Assembly (NCBI RefSeq): GCF_014839805.1
Contig: NC_051135.1
Span: 13,457,291 to 13,521,290 of the forward strand
DNA length: 64,000 bases
Source of the DNA: Manduca sexta
Lineage: Eukaryota > Arthropoda > Insecta > Lepidoptera > Sphingidae
Direction: 5' to 3'
Below the pieces are notes generated by a model. The model ran no database searches and was not told where the DNA came from. It worked only from the letters and a program-made list of their open reading frames with translations. Within the stretch, counting starts at the first letter, position 1. Each line of letters starts with the position of its first letter. The position numbers and the translations under genes were made by a program. Positions 34,767 to 48,300 of the stretch are shown piece by piece.

Positions 34767-37382
34767 TTTTGTTTGACTGTAACAACATTTAAAAATCATT
34801 TTGAACCTGTTTTCGTAGTTAAGTTTCGGAGTTATAATAGTTAGGCCGTCGGTAGCATTATATTTAATATCGTCTATTTTGAAAGAGATAAGAGTATGAA
34901 TCTTATAATTCTCCGATACCCCAATAATCGTCCAACTAAATCGGATAAGATTGTAAACAGAATTGATAAAAACTGAATAATCCAGTGTATACATTATATA
35001 TGTACATATTTTTCCTCTTAAACAAATCTGAAAAAATATTAACAGCCGGTAAATGTATTTCTTCATTGTTACTTCAAATTAAATTTTATTTATTTCGAAT
35101 AAGGTGCATTTTGACGGTTTTTAGATGAATTAAGAGGGGTCTCGAAAATATTTTATTTCTTATAAAATATTTAAGCGATACCGCCGATTACATGAAACTG
35201 GTTATTATTAAAGTTACTTTATTTTATAACTTAATGATTTTCCAATTCCCTGTGTAAGCTTAAAAATAGGTGATGATATCTCTATAGAAATATGAAACCC
35301 TAAGGTAAGATCAGACATTCGCATGATAGATTCAGACTTCGTTTTAATAACGCTTCTAAAGTGTGATAAAGTTCACAAAATCGATCAGTGTTAAAAAGAA
35401 CGAAATCCATTTTTTTGTTTTGGTAGCATGCAGCACAGCTGTTCTTGGTCGTAGCATCAACTGCTGTATATATTAATATGGACTGTCTATTTCATAGGTC
35501 GAATATTTTAAATATTTACAATATTTTTTATCAATATTACACGCCAACAAAGCCAAGTTTAAACTTCTTAGTTATGGGCTATGCATTTATATATAAGTTT
35601 GTGGCCATAACTGATTTACTACAAATGTGCATTAAAATAGTAAAATTACTTTCAACAGCACGCTTACCTCAAAATATTCGTTTGTTCTCAGCTTTAAACT
35701 AAATTGTTAAATGCCATTTCGAAACAATCATTATCGGCTAATTATCTGTGTACACGTACCTATCTAATTAGTTGTCTTTAGATTTATATACAAATGCCGT
35801 ACAATTACTTTTTGAACGCAAAATATTAATAAAGTTACTTAAAAACGGATATTTAGTTTTTATACTATACAGTTATATTACTAACCTTCTTCTTCTAAAA
35901 TTTAATACGACGACATTTTAAAAGCCGAAATATCCATGCATATTAATTATTTTTACGTTTTTCTTTCAACTGCGAGAACTAATCACTAACTAGACGTGAA
36001 TTTAAATTCTTTACTTGCCAATAATTGTTTAGTTACCCAGATTAAAGGTGAAACAAAATGTATGAAAAATGGACCTTAAGCTATAACCTTAATATAGACG
36101 GTTTTAGAGAGTCGAACTATACTTATGAAGGTCTTATCATTCCCGCATGTTTCCTTATGTATTACAACTTTCTTTTACAGCGTTTCTTTTGCAGCTTTGT
36201 AAACGTAAACTGTTATTTAAAAAAATATATACACATACATATACACCATTTAGTACATATTTAATAAATTATAGCCAAGTTAATGATTTATGATGATAAT
36301 GGAATTGATTGATAATATAGAATTGTGGTAAAAAAAAACAATTCGCAAACACTATTCAACACGCTAAAAAAGGCGTCGGATTTTATCTATATACTTTATA
36401 ATTATACTAAATAATAATAAAAGGATAGCCCATTTATAAGTCATAATTTTACAAATATTAATAAAATTATAGTTAACCAACCTTTTTAATACTCTCCAGC
36501 ACTTACCAGTGGCGATGACTGACCGAATTTCAAAGTGATAATGTGCGCAAAAATACGCCTAAAATTTATTACAATCACGTAATAATACGGAAAATCCTTA
36601 TGATATTTTAAGTTAGTCTGTTTGTTTAATATTAATATGCTTTATGATTATAATCTCAGCCTTATGTGTGAACTGTGAAGATTTAAACTCTTACTAAGGG
36701 CCGGCGCGTATATAGCGGAGCGAAGCGCAGAGAATTTATTACTGCTAAACTATTATCGACATTATCTACAGCGAAATAATATTCAAAATTAATTAACACA
36801 ACAATGTAATGCAATTTATTGTTATAACAATACAACTTGTTTGCCGCTACAACTTCATTGACAGTTCGTCATAACCAAGATAATGGTTCTTCGACATTAG
36901 GGAATTTGCCCCGGTGAATTTTTGCAGCGATGTAATCCCATAATGCCGCGATACTGTCACGAAACTGCTGGCAGTCCACTTAGAAACATTATTTATTTGT
37001 TTGCATCGTTATTTAAATAAATGTTAAGTAATTACAACTTGCGCCTGTCATGAAACTGCCGCAATGTTTCAAGTAAGAGAAAATTATTTACAGTTTTATC
37101 AGGAGTTATAATATTAACTGATTAGTGAGCTCTACTAATTAGTGAGCTTTTTATTGACACCTATTTATTTTGACTATTGCTCTAATTAATGTTTGTCGTT
37201 TTGACTCAAAATTTGATCTAGGCAATAGATACGGCTAAGTTCGGATAAGGGATAAAATCATATACTTAACGCAAAAATACCGTGAAAGTATGGTTATTTT
37301 TTAGTTTTATACGGCCTGCATACCGCATATCATGCTACGACCAACAACATGAGTGCTATGTGCAGTGAAAGAAAGTATCTTA

Positions 37383-38790
37383 CTTTGTCTGATGGTAAAT
37401 TGTGTAAGTATCATCTATGTACCGTTTGTAAAACCTTAGAGAGACCGGGGCTGTGGTGAGGGCTGTCTCTTTTAAGTCCTCCATACATATATTGGCGACT
37501 AGCCTCAACAGTAATCAAACCTCTAATGGTCTCGTAGAGTATTTTGATCCTTATAAGCAACAGGATCGATTGGTATCAAAAAATATTTTTTGCATAATTT
37601 GCCCATGTTATTATTAATTACCCATTTTAGTACACTATCGTCGCATCTTCTAGCAGGCCACTTGCGACACATCAGTCCGATGAGATCGCGGAGTTGAAGA
37701 AAATGGTGAAGCATCTCTCCCTGAAGCTAGATGAGCATACTCGCACATCGTGTTTCTCCGCATATCGCGCAAGGCCTAGGGATCGTCGTCGATCTTCTTC
37801 ACGGCAAAGAAGCCGCTCTGGTTCTAGCTACCGGAAGTAGCCCATATGCTGATACCATGGCAAATTCGGCGCACAGGCTCGTAGGTGCTTAAAGCCTTGT
37901 GAATTCTCTAAGGCGGGAAATGCTACAGACAATCGGTACCTACTCGTGACGAACGATTGTCCATCTAATGGAGGTCGCCCCTTCATTACCGACCGCAGTA
38001 CGAACATAGAGTTTTTGATGGACACCGGCAGTGACCCCTGCGTCTACCCTCGTTCTGCGCTTCGGGATCGTCGTGTCAAGACCGAGTTCAACCTCATCGC
38101 AGCCAATGGATCGCCGATCGAGACATACGGCTTCATCGAGCTTAAATTAAATTTAGGTTTAAGGCGCAATTTCCCTTGGCGTTTTACTATGGCAAATGTT
38201 ACAAAGCCAATAATAGGCGTTGACTTTCTTAGTTTTTATAATTTAATAGTAGACTGCCGAAATAAACGAACGCCTAATAGACAATAGCACAACTTTGATC
38301 GAAAATGCCTGTATTGCTAACGCTAATGTTTTTTCTGTCAAGGTTCCAACAGATGACACGCGCTTCCACGACGCGTCGTCGAGGCGTGGCCACGCGTGGG
38401 GGCAATTTGACCGCTGCGCGTGCGGCCGGCCACCAGCCACGCCAGTCGGTACACAAAATCGCTCGCGAAGACCGTGTCACCCATTACCGTACGCTTGCGC
38501 CTACTACGGCAATAAATTAGCTGTTGCTTTGCTTAACGAACTCTCTCGCTGTACTTTCCTCTAGTTTACTCCTTCTATTTCTATAGTATTTCTTCTGTGT
38601 GCGTAATAAACTGTATCTTCTGAAATTTCGACTATTCTTCTCTTCTTCATTCTTCACCAACAACCAACACCTATACACTTTTCAAAAACTTTGAATGCGG
38701 ATCTGAATATCTTCAAAAATGACGGACAGACTCCTAAGAACGTTTTCTTGTGTCTATGGCAGTTAAGGTATGCCTTGCTACCCAATCTCG
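37383..38790 (+). mobile_element. LTR retrotransposon remnant with retropepsin
   Basis: The duplicated spacer stops at about 37383 and resumes at about 39070. Inside, ttggcgac at 37492 resembles the primer-binding start of Mag-like gypsy elements. A protease region follows (37946-38287), then a GC-rich stretch and an aataaa with AT-rich end (about 38600). Gag is reduced to scraps and polymerase is absent. The clade is an inference. Confidence 0.55.
37946..38287 (+). pseudogene. Retroelement protease fragment
   Basis: A 113-residue frame with the aspartic protease site FLMDTGSDPCVYPRSALRDR, then a GFIELKLNLGL strand and VTKPIIGVDFLSFY, the usual order in gypsy-like retropepsins. A one-base shift near 38270 ends the frame, and the following sense (ENACIANANVFSV) continues in another frame. 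Confidence 0.75.
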
Positions 38791-38889
38791 AAAATCCACC
38801 CTGTATATTATAAGTACTTATAAAGTGATAACTTTATATTATAACAAAACAACTGACTCTTGTCCTGAAACATGAGTCACTAATGAGTA

Positions 38890-38948
38890 TGCGTGAAATC
38901 TTGCAATTAAATATGTTGCGTACATTAGCAATTGCAAAATTTCACGCA
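38890..38948. repeat. 18-bp inverted repeat
   Basis: gcgtgaaatcttgcaatt at 38890-38907 and its near-perfect reverse aattgcaaaatttcacgc at 38931-38948, with a 23-base loop. Confidence 0.7.
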
Positions 38949-39267
38949 AATGAAGTACGGATAACTTTTTATTTTCACAATTCCAAGGTATTAAGTACAA
39001 ATGATTTGCAAATATGATAATTATTATCAAGTTGTTACTAGCAATAAATAAAAGCATCCATAAAAGTTCGTTTGTTACCTAACAAAATAAAAGGTGTTTC
39101 AGAAAATATTTTATTCTGATCCACTCCAAGCACTATGTCCCGGATGAAATAGGATTGCTACTGTTTAAGTATTTGCAGTTTATAAACGACTAACTAGTCT
39201 TTTTAATTTGTTAAAGTTTTTTCAGGCAATTAAAAAAAAAACAATTTTGGTTCTTATATTACAATAG

Positions 39268-39273
39268 TTTATT
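39268..39273 (-). promoter_or_regulatory. Probable polyadenylation signal, gene C
   Basis: AATAAA in minus sense 34 bases beyond the TAG of gene C. Confidence 0.45.
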
Positions 39274-39306
39274 TTATAGTTAGCATATTTTATATATAAC
39301 TTAACA

Positions 39307-39377
39307 CTATAATTGGCTGCTAGAATCTTCATCTCTCGAGTTATCTCCGGGCAGGAGAAAGCTCAGAGCTGCGCACA
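39307..39377 (-). CDS. Gene C exon 11 (stop)
   Basis: CAALSFLLPGDNSRDEDSSSQL and TAG, identical in protein to A. Confidence 0.82.
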
Positions 39378-42300
39378 CTGAAAAAAAAGTCATCATCCAT
39401 AAAAAAATATACAGCCTTTGAGCAGCTGCCTAGCAACCCTTTGTAGTTTGCTAGGCTTCTTGGAAATATGGTCGCGATCCTGTTTATTAAAAACGGCTTT
39501 CTAATTGTCCATTTCAAATTAGATTATGTTTGGTGAAGCCAGACCGTAGAGATATAAAATTGTAGAAAATAAAGTTAAAACTATATTACTCAATCAATTA
39601 GCTTTATTATTGTTCATGTCCTAGATTGTTGTTACTGAGAGACGGCCGAAGATAATGCAATCTTTGGCTAATTTCACCGAAAATAAGACAATATTTTACT
39701 AATTAATGTGTGACTCGCCAAAAATGACAGCAGCCTTGCTATAACCGTCACGTTCAGACGCGCAGTTTGAGTAACGCGTCAGAGCAGTTTGAAACATTTT
39801 AGGATTTTTAGACATTTTGAGATTTTTACAGCATTACGATTACACAACTTACGATATAATGTCAAAATCTTTTTCGGAATTAGTATGTAATGAAAAAGTT
39901 ATCTCATTCCATTGTGGGGTCGGCGCAACGCATTTTTTCAAGCATATTTCAGAAATTATTCAGCTTAGTTTTAACAGCCATATGAATGAATGTAATGCTG
40001 TGAATTCTCTTCCGGAAATCTATAGTAAATCGTGACAGAAAACCAAGACAACGGTATTTAATACTTACAGAATAATAAAGCTGTGAACCCGTAGAAGGTG
40101 GCGGTGCAAGCGGCGGCTAGTAACAGCCCGGCTACGTTGGCACCGACGGCGGAGCCCAGTCGTCCGAACATGAGAACTGCGCCCACCGCTGTGCCCCTAG
40201 AACAAAGAATCTTCTTGTAAACCCACGCTGCCTGTGCACCTAGATTGATTGTGTTAGTACCATTGCCTGGCAAGAAATCAATATGTGAAGTTACATTTTG
40301 TACGGTTAGTACCAAATACCCTGTTTTAAGAAATCGTGTGTCAAATATCAGAAGCCTCAGGACCGTCACGTACTCTATCCACTTTAAATACAGCCAGATA
40401 GCCTTTTGTGGTCCCTCGGCATATAGATTCTATAGCATATAGCGCTTTTAGAATGCCAAATATGTTTGATATTTTACACCTGCAACAATTCTTTTAAGCA
40501 CCATTTTTAATGGATAGAAATTTTATATACCATACACTTTAAAAAGAGTAATTCCAATCATATTTAATTTTGAGGAGTTCCCATTCGCATCTTCAAAGTC
40601 CAAAGTTAATACTAACGATTTCGGAATGATACCAAATCTGACGCAAAAACAAAATCAGTCCGCAATTGACGGAGTAATTGGTGAATATACATTGGAAAGG
40701 AAATACATATATACATACCTTTTTTTTTGGGGTAAAACTTGTGATAAAACATACCTTAAACTCGTCGGGAAAAATCTAACAACGTAGGCCATGACGGGTC
40801 CAATGCCCAGCGACAGCAGCTGAAGACAGGACATGGTCACTGCGGCAAGAATCCTGAAAATAATCACCTCGTTATAGTAATGTTATGTTTTTGGAAGGAT
40901 ACTTGTATCAGTGGCAGCCTTAACCGGCGCGAGGCCTCGGGCGGCAGCTAATAAAAAGGTCCACTATTTCAATTGCCCGATACATAATTTCGTATGTGAG
41001 ATACTGGAAAACTCTTTAGATAACAGGTTGATGATGAAGCCCCCCTAAAGGGCGAGGTCCGGGAGGTTGCCCAATTTATTCTCGTATAAGGCCGCCGTTG
41101 ACTCATATCCACGAAGTTAGCGACCACCGTACACAAGGTGTAAAACCCGCCATAGTGACCCACTTATATCCGGTTTATTTCAAGTGGCACGGTATTAACA
41201 ACTGTCAACAGTCAATACGCATCTGGACCCCACTTCAATCACCATCAGATGGACTGGGGTCATTTAGCCGTGCTCTGATAATGTAATACATTGGTTGAGT
41301 TTTGTTAACCGTCGAGTAGACATAATGATGTTGTATACAAAATTAATAGACATACATGTTCGTAGTTAGCACAGAGACGAGACATGCGGCACCAACGATG
41401 ACGAACATTGCGACCAGCACCACCTTCTTGGAGAGCGGCATCATGCTGGCAGCCATCACAATCACGCCAAATATGAGCGTGGAGATCACCATGATCTGAA
41501 ATGCTTCATGAGAGATGTCGTCCACGCATGCGCCGGTGTCTGTCTAGAAAAAAATAACATTCTATAATAAAACTATAGATTTTACAAAAATGTTATTTTT
41601 AATGATCCAATATGACTCATTAGAAATTGAGTATTTAATATAACTTCCAAGGGTCCGTCGCGTCGCTTGACGGATACAACTCAAACGACTTTCCGGTCTT
41701 GTAATTTAATGTCGTATAAAATAAGTCTTTTTTTGTCTCTTTTAATAATAATAATAATATTAATTACCGAATTGCCATTCGGGTTAAGCACAACACATAC
41801 AGTGCCGACTTCGTCTTCCGATCCAAAAAGAGTCCTGTTTAGTATATCAGGGGCAAAGAGAAACAGCCCACTCAGCCTGAAACAAGAAAAATGTTTACAA
41901 ATTTTCTATATGTATACTGCTCGGAAAGTAGCGTATGCTCGCAGATTCTACTTTATAGACATCTGTTTCCATCAGCGTCGGATTGAGACTTTCTTTAAGT
42001 ACAGACCAGCCAATTTTTATGCCACCCACCATATGTTCCGCATCTAGGTGTCTAATGAGCGGGAGCAAAAAACAAACATGACCTCAACTGCAACCAATTC
42101 GTACCAAAATTTTTTTGTTCAACACAGTGGTGACCTAAAGTCGGTGGTAGACATTATTTATATTACCTCTAATGTAAAATCTGCCAACGTTCACGCCGCT
42201 GTCGTCCCATGGTCGCAGCCTATAACGTCTATGGACAAATATAACACCGGTGGCCGGAAAAAAACGTTTAACACCTTGAATATTGTAGCTTCATATTATT

Positions 42301-45300
42301 AAAAGAATTATTAGATCCAGTGTAGCCTTTTTTATTGCAGTTGAATGACGAGATGAGCATGATGCTTACATGATAGTGCTTGCCTGATGGTAAGCGATAC
42401 GACCGCCCATAAACAGTAGCAACACCATACAGTACTTTGAATTATAAACTACTGTGTGGATGTCCACTGCGCTTTTCACCTGAAGACAAGATGTTAATTG
42501 ATAAGTCTCATAATGCCAAGTAATGGCGTTGGCTGTTCACAACCAATCAGTTCAGCTCTCTGACGATCAAGAGCTAGGTATTTCTTTCCGTCAAGTAAGC
42601 AGCATGCATTTTTGAAGCTAGTGTTTCACAACGAACAAGTAATGTAAGAACTATAAATACATACACAGACATGATACCAAACATGAGGAAGCTGGTAAGT
42701 GCGAGCCACTTGACGTGTGGAGGCTTCAGCATCGCCATCGCAGTCAGTTTGCGAGGACCCGGAGCCAGCTCGCCGTTGGAGTCGCTTGATCCCTCACTCA
42801 CCGTATCTGAAGAGCTTTTCAAGGATTTTACCTGCAGAGTAAAGTAACAATGTTTTCGTGTTACAGCAGGAATAATCTAACTAACACTAGTACGGCTACA
42901 CAGCCGTGCTTAAATTAATGCTAATTTTTCCTGCAGCATTAATGTAATGTATTGGGTGCATCAGGAATCCGTGCCTTCAGCTAACAGCTAATTTCGTTTC
43001 TAAGTAAGATTCCATACGTTGCCATCCCGATGTCATTGATTAAATTTTTAATAATAATTTAATTTCGAGTATAAACCCCCTTTTTAAATAAAATATGTGT
43101 CAAATCGATTCTGGACATTACTAACTTTAATTGCTTTAAATACAGTTATAAGTGAAATTTACCACTTACCTGGTACTCCTCTGGTGCCAAACCAGTATTA
43201 AAAGCATACACTCTACGCAATACTGCCAATGACTCTTGCCATTTTCCCCTGGTGGCCAGAAACTTGGGGCTCTCCTGCATTCCCAGCATAAACACCGCGG
43301 CAATGATCAAAGGCATTACATAGACAACGGTGAGGAGGCGCCAGGGTCGGAAGACGAGCGTGCCTATCTCAAGCCGCCAGGAATAAGGGAGGATTAGCCA
43401 AGCAAAAGCTGGAATTTAAAATATGAACCCTTATAAACGATTCGTTCGAGTAATGGAATCTCATGTCACACAGTTTTATCGTGAAGTGAACATGTATGCG
43501 AAGACAAATGCAGGCAATTTTGGCAGCGAGTAAACATTCTATTAAACACGGAACGTGTCAAACATTAAAAAATATTCCATTTGACAAAAAATAAACTTTT
43601 ATCCGTGAGGAATAGGTAGTTACTTCTAATATTAATCGTTTTGTATCTAATTTACGATTTTTAGAAAATTTGGATTTTGCTAAATGCAATAATTGTAAAA
43701 TTAACAGTTTATTAACACAATGCCGCATGTTTGAAAAAGAATCCTTTCAACTAATATTTCCCTTGTGGTTTACGTTCTTCGAGAATTGACCATGCCGCAT
43801 CATTATCATAACTTTATCAATACGAGTCGCAACAGAATTTTGCAGGGTTCTCGCAGGAACAATTAGGATTTTAAAATAAAGCACAAGAAATGTGCTTTAC
43901 TCAGGAAAAAACTAGAATAAATCGAGTGTGGAAAAATGAGATCTCGGCGAAAATTGCATAATTTTCACATGTGTAAGCTTCAAATAGGTATTTTAATATC
44001 TCATGTTACATTAGATATAAATATTTGCGTCTGTAGTTATAAGTTTCTTTTTATGTCTTTGAATGACGAGACGAGCTTGCCGTTCGCCTGATGGCAAGCG
44101 ATACGACTGCCCATAAACAGTGGAAACACCACCCAAAACCTAGAATTACGAAGTATTGTTTGGTATTCCACTGCGCTCGCCATCCTAAGACATGAGATGT
44201 TGAGTCTTATTATGTTCAGTAGTTACACTGGATACAATGTTCTTCAAACCGAAACGCAGCAATGACTACATATTGTGGAGGTACCTACCTAGGCGAACTC
44301 TCACATATGAGAAACCTACCATCAGTAAAAGTGGGAGAGTAATTGAATTTTACCTGGAATGACGGTCGACAGCACCATGACCAGCCCGTTAGATATAAGC
44401 ACAGTTATATCTCGATACTTCATTGGCATGATCTCGCACGCATATGCGAAGCTGAGTGACGAGGGACTTGATAAACTGGAAAGAGGGTACGATATACTAG
44501 TATTGTGTTTTGTATTTACAGGGGTAGAAGTTGAGATGCCGTTTAACAATCGTTAACGCTAACGGAAAACAAAAAAAGATTTTTTAGTACAAGCCTGGCA
44601 ATGTGTCCCCACTGCACACCGCTGGTAACGTAGTGAGTCAATAAGGCGCTTCACAAACGCTATCAACACAATTCATTACAAAATAGCGTTGTGGAAACAA
44701 TATGAATGAACTATTATATATGTCGCCGCAGCACCTCGTTATTCGTTGAATAGGTGAATTTACGGAGCTATAGTGGCGCCATCTATCATTACATCGAGGA
44801 AGTATTAGAAGAGGAGGGAGGTCGACTGCTGTCAATATAAGGACTGGCCGAACAACGAGAGCTCAATATTGTAGAAGTTTTTGTACGAGTCTTATTTGGA
44901 CGCTCGAACCGAGCACATTGTGTATTCCGCTAGTGTTACTATGCAGTAAATTGTTAGTGAAGTAAAGAAGTGTTTCAATAATTGAATAACTGTCTGGAAA
45001 ATAAATATACACCGGTGATACTTTGCCGGTCATGTTAAAAAAATAAGCAAGTAAACAGTTTTCACTACGACATATACAAATACTTACACTGACAGTTCCT
45101 TCATTTAAATTGCTATGCTAGGGTCTATTATTAAACCAGCGTGTGTCTTGTGTTGTGGCTGAATGCCTTGGGCAATGTGATGCAATACAATAACAATTTA
45201 CATGACCAAATCTCATATGTTTTACTTTCTCCTAACTAGATACTCACAACAAAGAGCCAGCCAGTTTAAGCAACGCAAACCCCAGCAGAGTCGGCATGAA

Positions 45301-48300
45301 TGCAGCAGCCAGGCCCAAGAGCCCGGACATAGCTGACGAGATGATTAGCACTGGTTTTCGACCCAGGGTGTCCGCCGCGCGACCCCACAGCGTCGCTGTC
45401 AGTATCACCCCTGGAACAACGTACAATAATAGCAATCCTGTATTTTATACCGTCCCTTTGCTGCGTACGGGCTTCCTTACCAATAATAGGGTTTTAAGCC
45501 TCATTCCACCACTCTAGCCTAGTGCGGATTAGTAGACTTCACAAACAGGTTCATTCGGTAATTTTTCTTGTTCACCTAAAATGAGGATACCTAAGGAACA
45601 TTGGCCTATTAGATCCAAGACATGGCGCCATTGTTTTGAGATTGACTGAAATATATTAACACTTGGATAAATTAATAAGTGCGTCTTTCGCTATCGCCTA
45701 ATATTCTTTTGTGGCAAATCAGTCGCTGAGTAAATGTGACAATGAAATAATTCTAGAGAAGTGATCTTAATTCTTACCATTAATTATAAACGTAATGTGA
45801 CGTTACTAATTATTTTCTAATTAAATTAGTCTGTGGTTATACAGTGAATGCTTTACGCTCTCGCAGTTGTGACTATCAAACCAGAGTCATCATTACTTAA
45901 TATTGTTAATTGTTTTGAGGTACGGCCGAATTAGTCCATTGAAAAGTTGCAATTTTATTTTTTTGAAGTGTAGAGGGGGTCAGTGTAAAGCTAAAACCAA
46001 GTTTGTGGGGTCGCCACCCTTGTCCCACGGCCGCCATCTTGAAAATAGAGGGTGAAATGGTTTTTACGATGTATCTCTTAAACTATTTATCGGTGAAAAA
46101 AAAATTATAAACATTTTTTGTTGCAAATTAAATTCTCTACAACTTTGGTCCAGTAACTTTTTGTCATAGAACTATAAATTAAACGTTATAAGTGAAAATG
46201 TTAAGAAATTCAATGTTAAGCAATGTCCATTGCAACGTCATCAGAACGTGTGTTTATAAGTTTCATAATACTTTTTTTTGTACTCTCATTACGTACTACA
46301 CAAACCCGCGGTTGTCGGCTTCACACACGGCACACGTTCTGATGACGTTACAATGGACAATGCTTAACATTGAATTTTTTAACATTTTCACTTATAACTT
46401 TTTAATTTATAGTTCTACGACAAGAAGTTACTGGACCAAAGTTGTAGAGAATTTAATTTGCAACAAAAATGTTTATAATTTTTTTTTCTCAGATAAATAG
46501 TTTAAGAGATACATCGTAAAAACCATTTTAACCACTATTTTCAAGATGGCGGCCGTGGGACAAGGGTGGCGACCCCACAAACTTGGTTTTAGCTTTACAC
46601 TGACCCCCCCTACACTGCAAAAACATAAAATTGCGTCCTCTAAAAAACGCAAGGTAAGGCCTAAAAAATGTAACATTTCAATAGACTAAATGGCACCTAT
46701 GTAAATAAGCGTGCAATGTCATTCACGCCAATTCTAATTAACCGCTGACTATGTATTCTGGGCATCAATGCTTCAGAGCTATCACGAGTCGCTCGCGCGT
46801 AATGTAAGCCTAGCTTGCTTTCCGACCTGGTGGTTTCTGATTTTTGGGTCACGGCATGCGGTTGACAGTACACAGTTCACGACAAAGAGTGCTGAGCCGT
46901 AGCAGACGATACGGGAGAGCTGCTTCCCGATCCCGTCCAACTGCGCATTACCAACGTCGCGGGAGCTGACCTTGACCACGTGCTCATCGCTGCACATTCC
47001 ACGTGGCCGTCCAACTGCCCGGCGAGCTGCTACCGGAGCCAGTCACGTGCATCATCCACGTGCCATTCCCCTGATTCGAAGTTCCCCGGCCAGTGACTCG
47101 TGTTGCTTAATAATAGCAACCAGTGCAAAGTGTAACGCGGAGGTGCAGAAATAAAGCTCGTACCACGTAATAAACCTGGGCTTTTGTTGTCGCTCCTAAA
47201 CCGCCGCAGTAACGACCGATATTGTTTATCGAATAGCATTGCATTCACCTTTGATGATGACGTATATAAGCGCCTGCAAAAGTCTATTTACGGAATAAAT
47301 GACTGATTTGATTTGGGAGCAGTGTAACAACACCGCGATACTATGTTAAAAAAATGCTGCAAATGATATATTGCATATTCTTCGTAGTCTTCAATATTAA
47401 CATAGGGGTCGTGGTCAAATTAAAAAGCTGCCGTATTCGTGATGCATCGCCATATGCCTCGAATTCGGTGTTTGGCGGAGTGGAAGCATTCCTTTATAGA
47501 CTACCTATAAACTACATAGGAGGGATTATACATATCGCAAGTAATCCGTCAATATTTATAATATATACTTAATAGCACTTAGTTGAGTGAATTGTTTAAT
47601 AACATTTATATTTAATTTTAATAATTATCGCTTGCACTACTATTCACTTAGTCGTAGCCTTGCTTCTTGGAATTGCAGCTTCAAATATCTATATCATTAA
47701 GCACGAGATCTTGGTCTTTTGTCTCCGTTTTGAAGGATGTCAACAGTTTTATAACCTAATCTACTAACGTCTCGCGAAAAAAAAACATTATCGCTTATTA
47801 ATTTAATCAGGGCTTTATATTTGTATGCTTCGCAAAGCATGTATAAAAACAATTAATAGATATTGATGTAGATTATTGACGTATTGCAAATATATTTTAT
47901 TCCTTATCAACAAATTTGAATATCTAAAGTTATTATTATCATTGGAAATTCCCATCTACGTCGGATGATTTGAGTAGCGTTCGTTGATGAAGCGTGGTAC
48001 GATCACCCACGCTGGTGATTATCAGAGGCATTTTAGCCCGAAAGACGCAACTACAATTTAGCAATGGATTTATGTCCGTATTAAGTGGAGGTAAAACAAA
48101 GTGGTTGACATCGCGTTAACCATTCGAATCAGGCGTATTCGTGAGCAGAAACACCATCTGATGCTTCAGTTTAAAGGCAGTACAAAGCGTGAAGGAAAAC
48201 ATCTCGTAAGGAAACCTGTATACCTGAGAGTTTTAAAGTTCTTCGTAAGAATTTTGGTGTGTAAAGTCTGCTAACCCACATTAGGCCAGGGTGATGGAAT

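Larger units (their letters stand above)
34767..39306. other. Spacer between genes B and C
   Basis: 5' flank of B (promoter expected near 34767-35400 but not identifiable), duplicated blocks to about 37380, an LTR-element remnant (about 37383-38790), a short inverted repeat (38890-38948), then the C 3' flank from about 39080. Confidence 0.55.

Noticed and set aside
34767..35066. Upstream extension of exon 1 of gene B by 100 codons
   Set aside because: The in-frame extension has stops at the same place in A and no sequence constraint, so the conserved ATG at 34766 is preferred.
41667..42047. 126-residue plus frame over gene C exon 7
   Set aside because: Antisense to exon 7 and its introns; the real coding sense is on the minus strand with conserved splice sites.
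46192..46500. 102-residue plus frame across the long inverted repeat
   Set aside because: It crosses both arms and the loop, and its residues are reverse images of each other; it is an effect of the palindrome.
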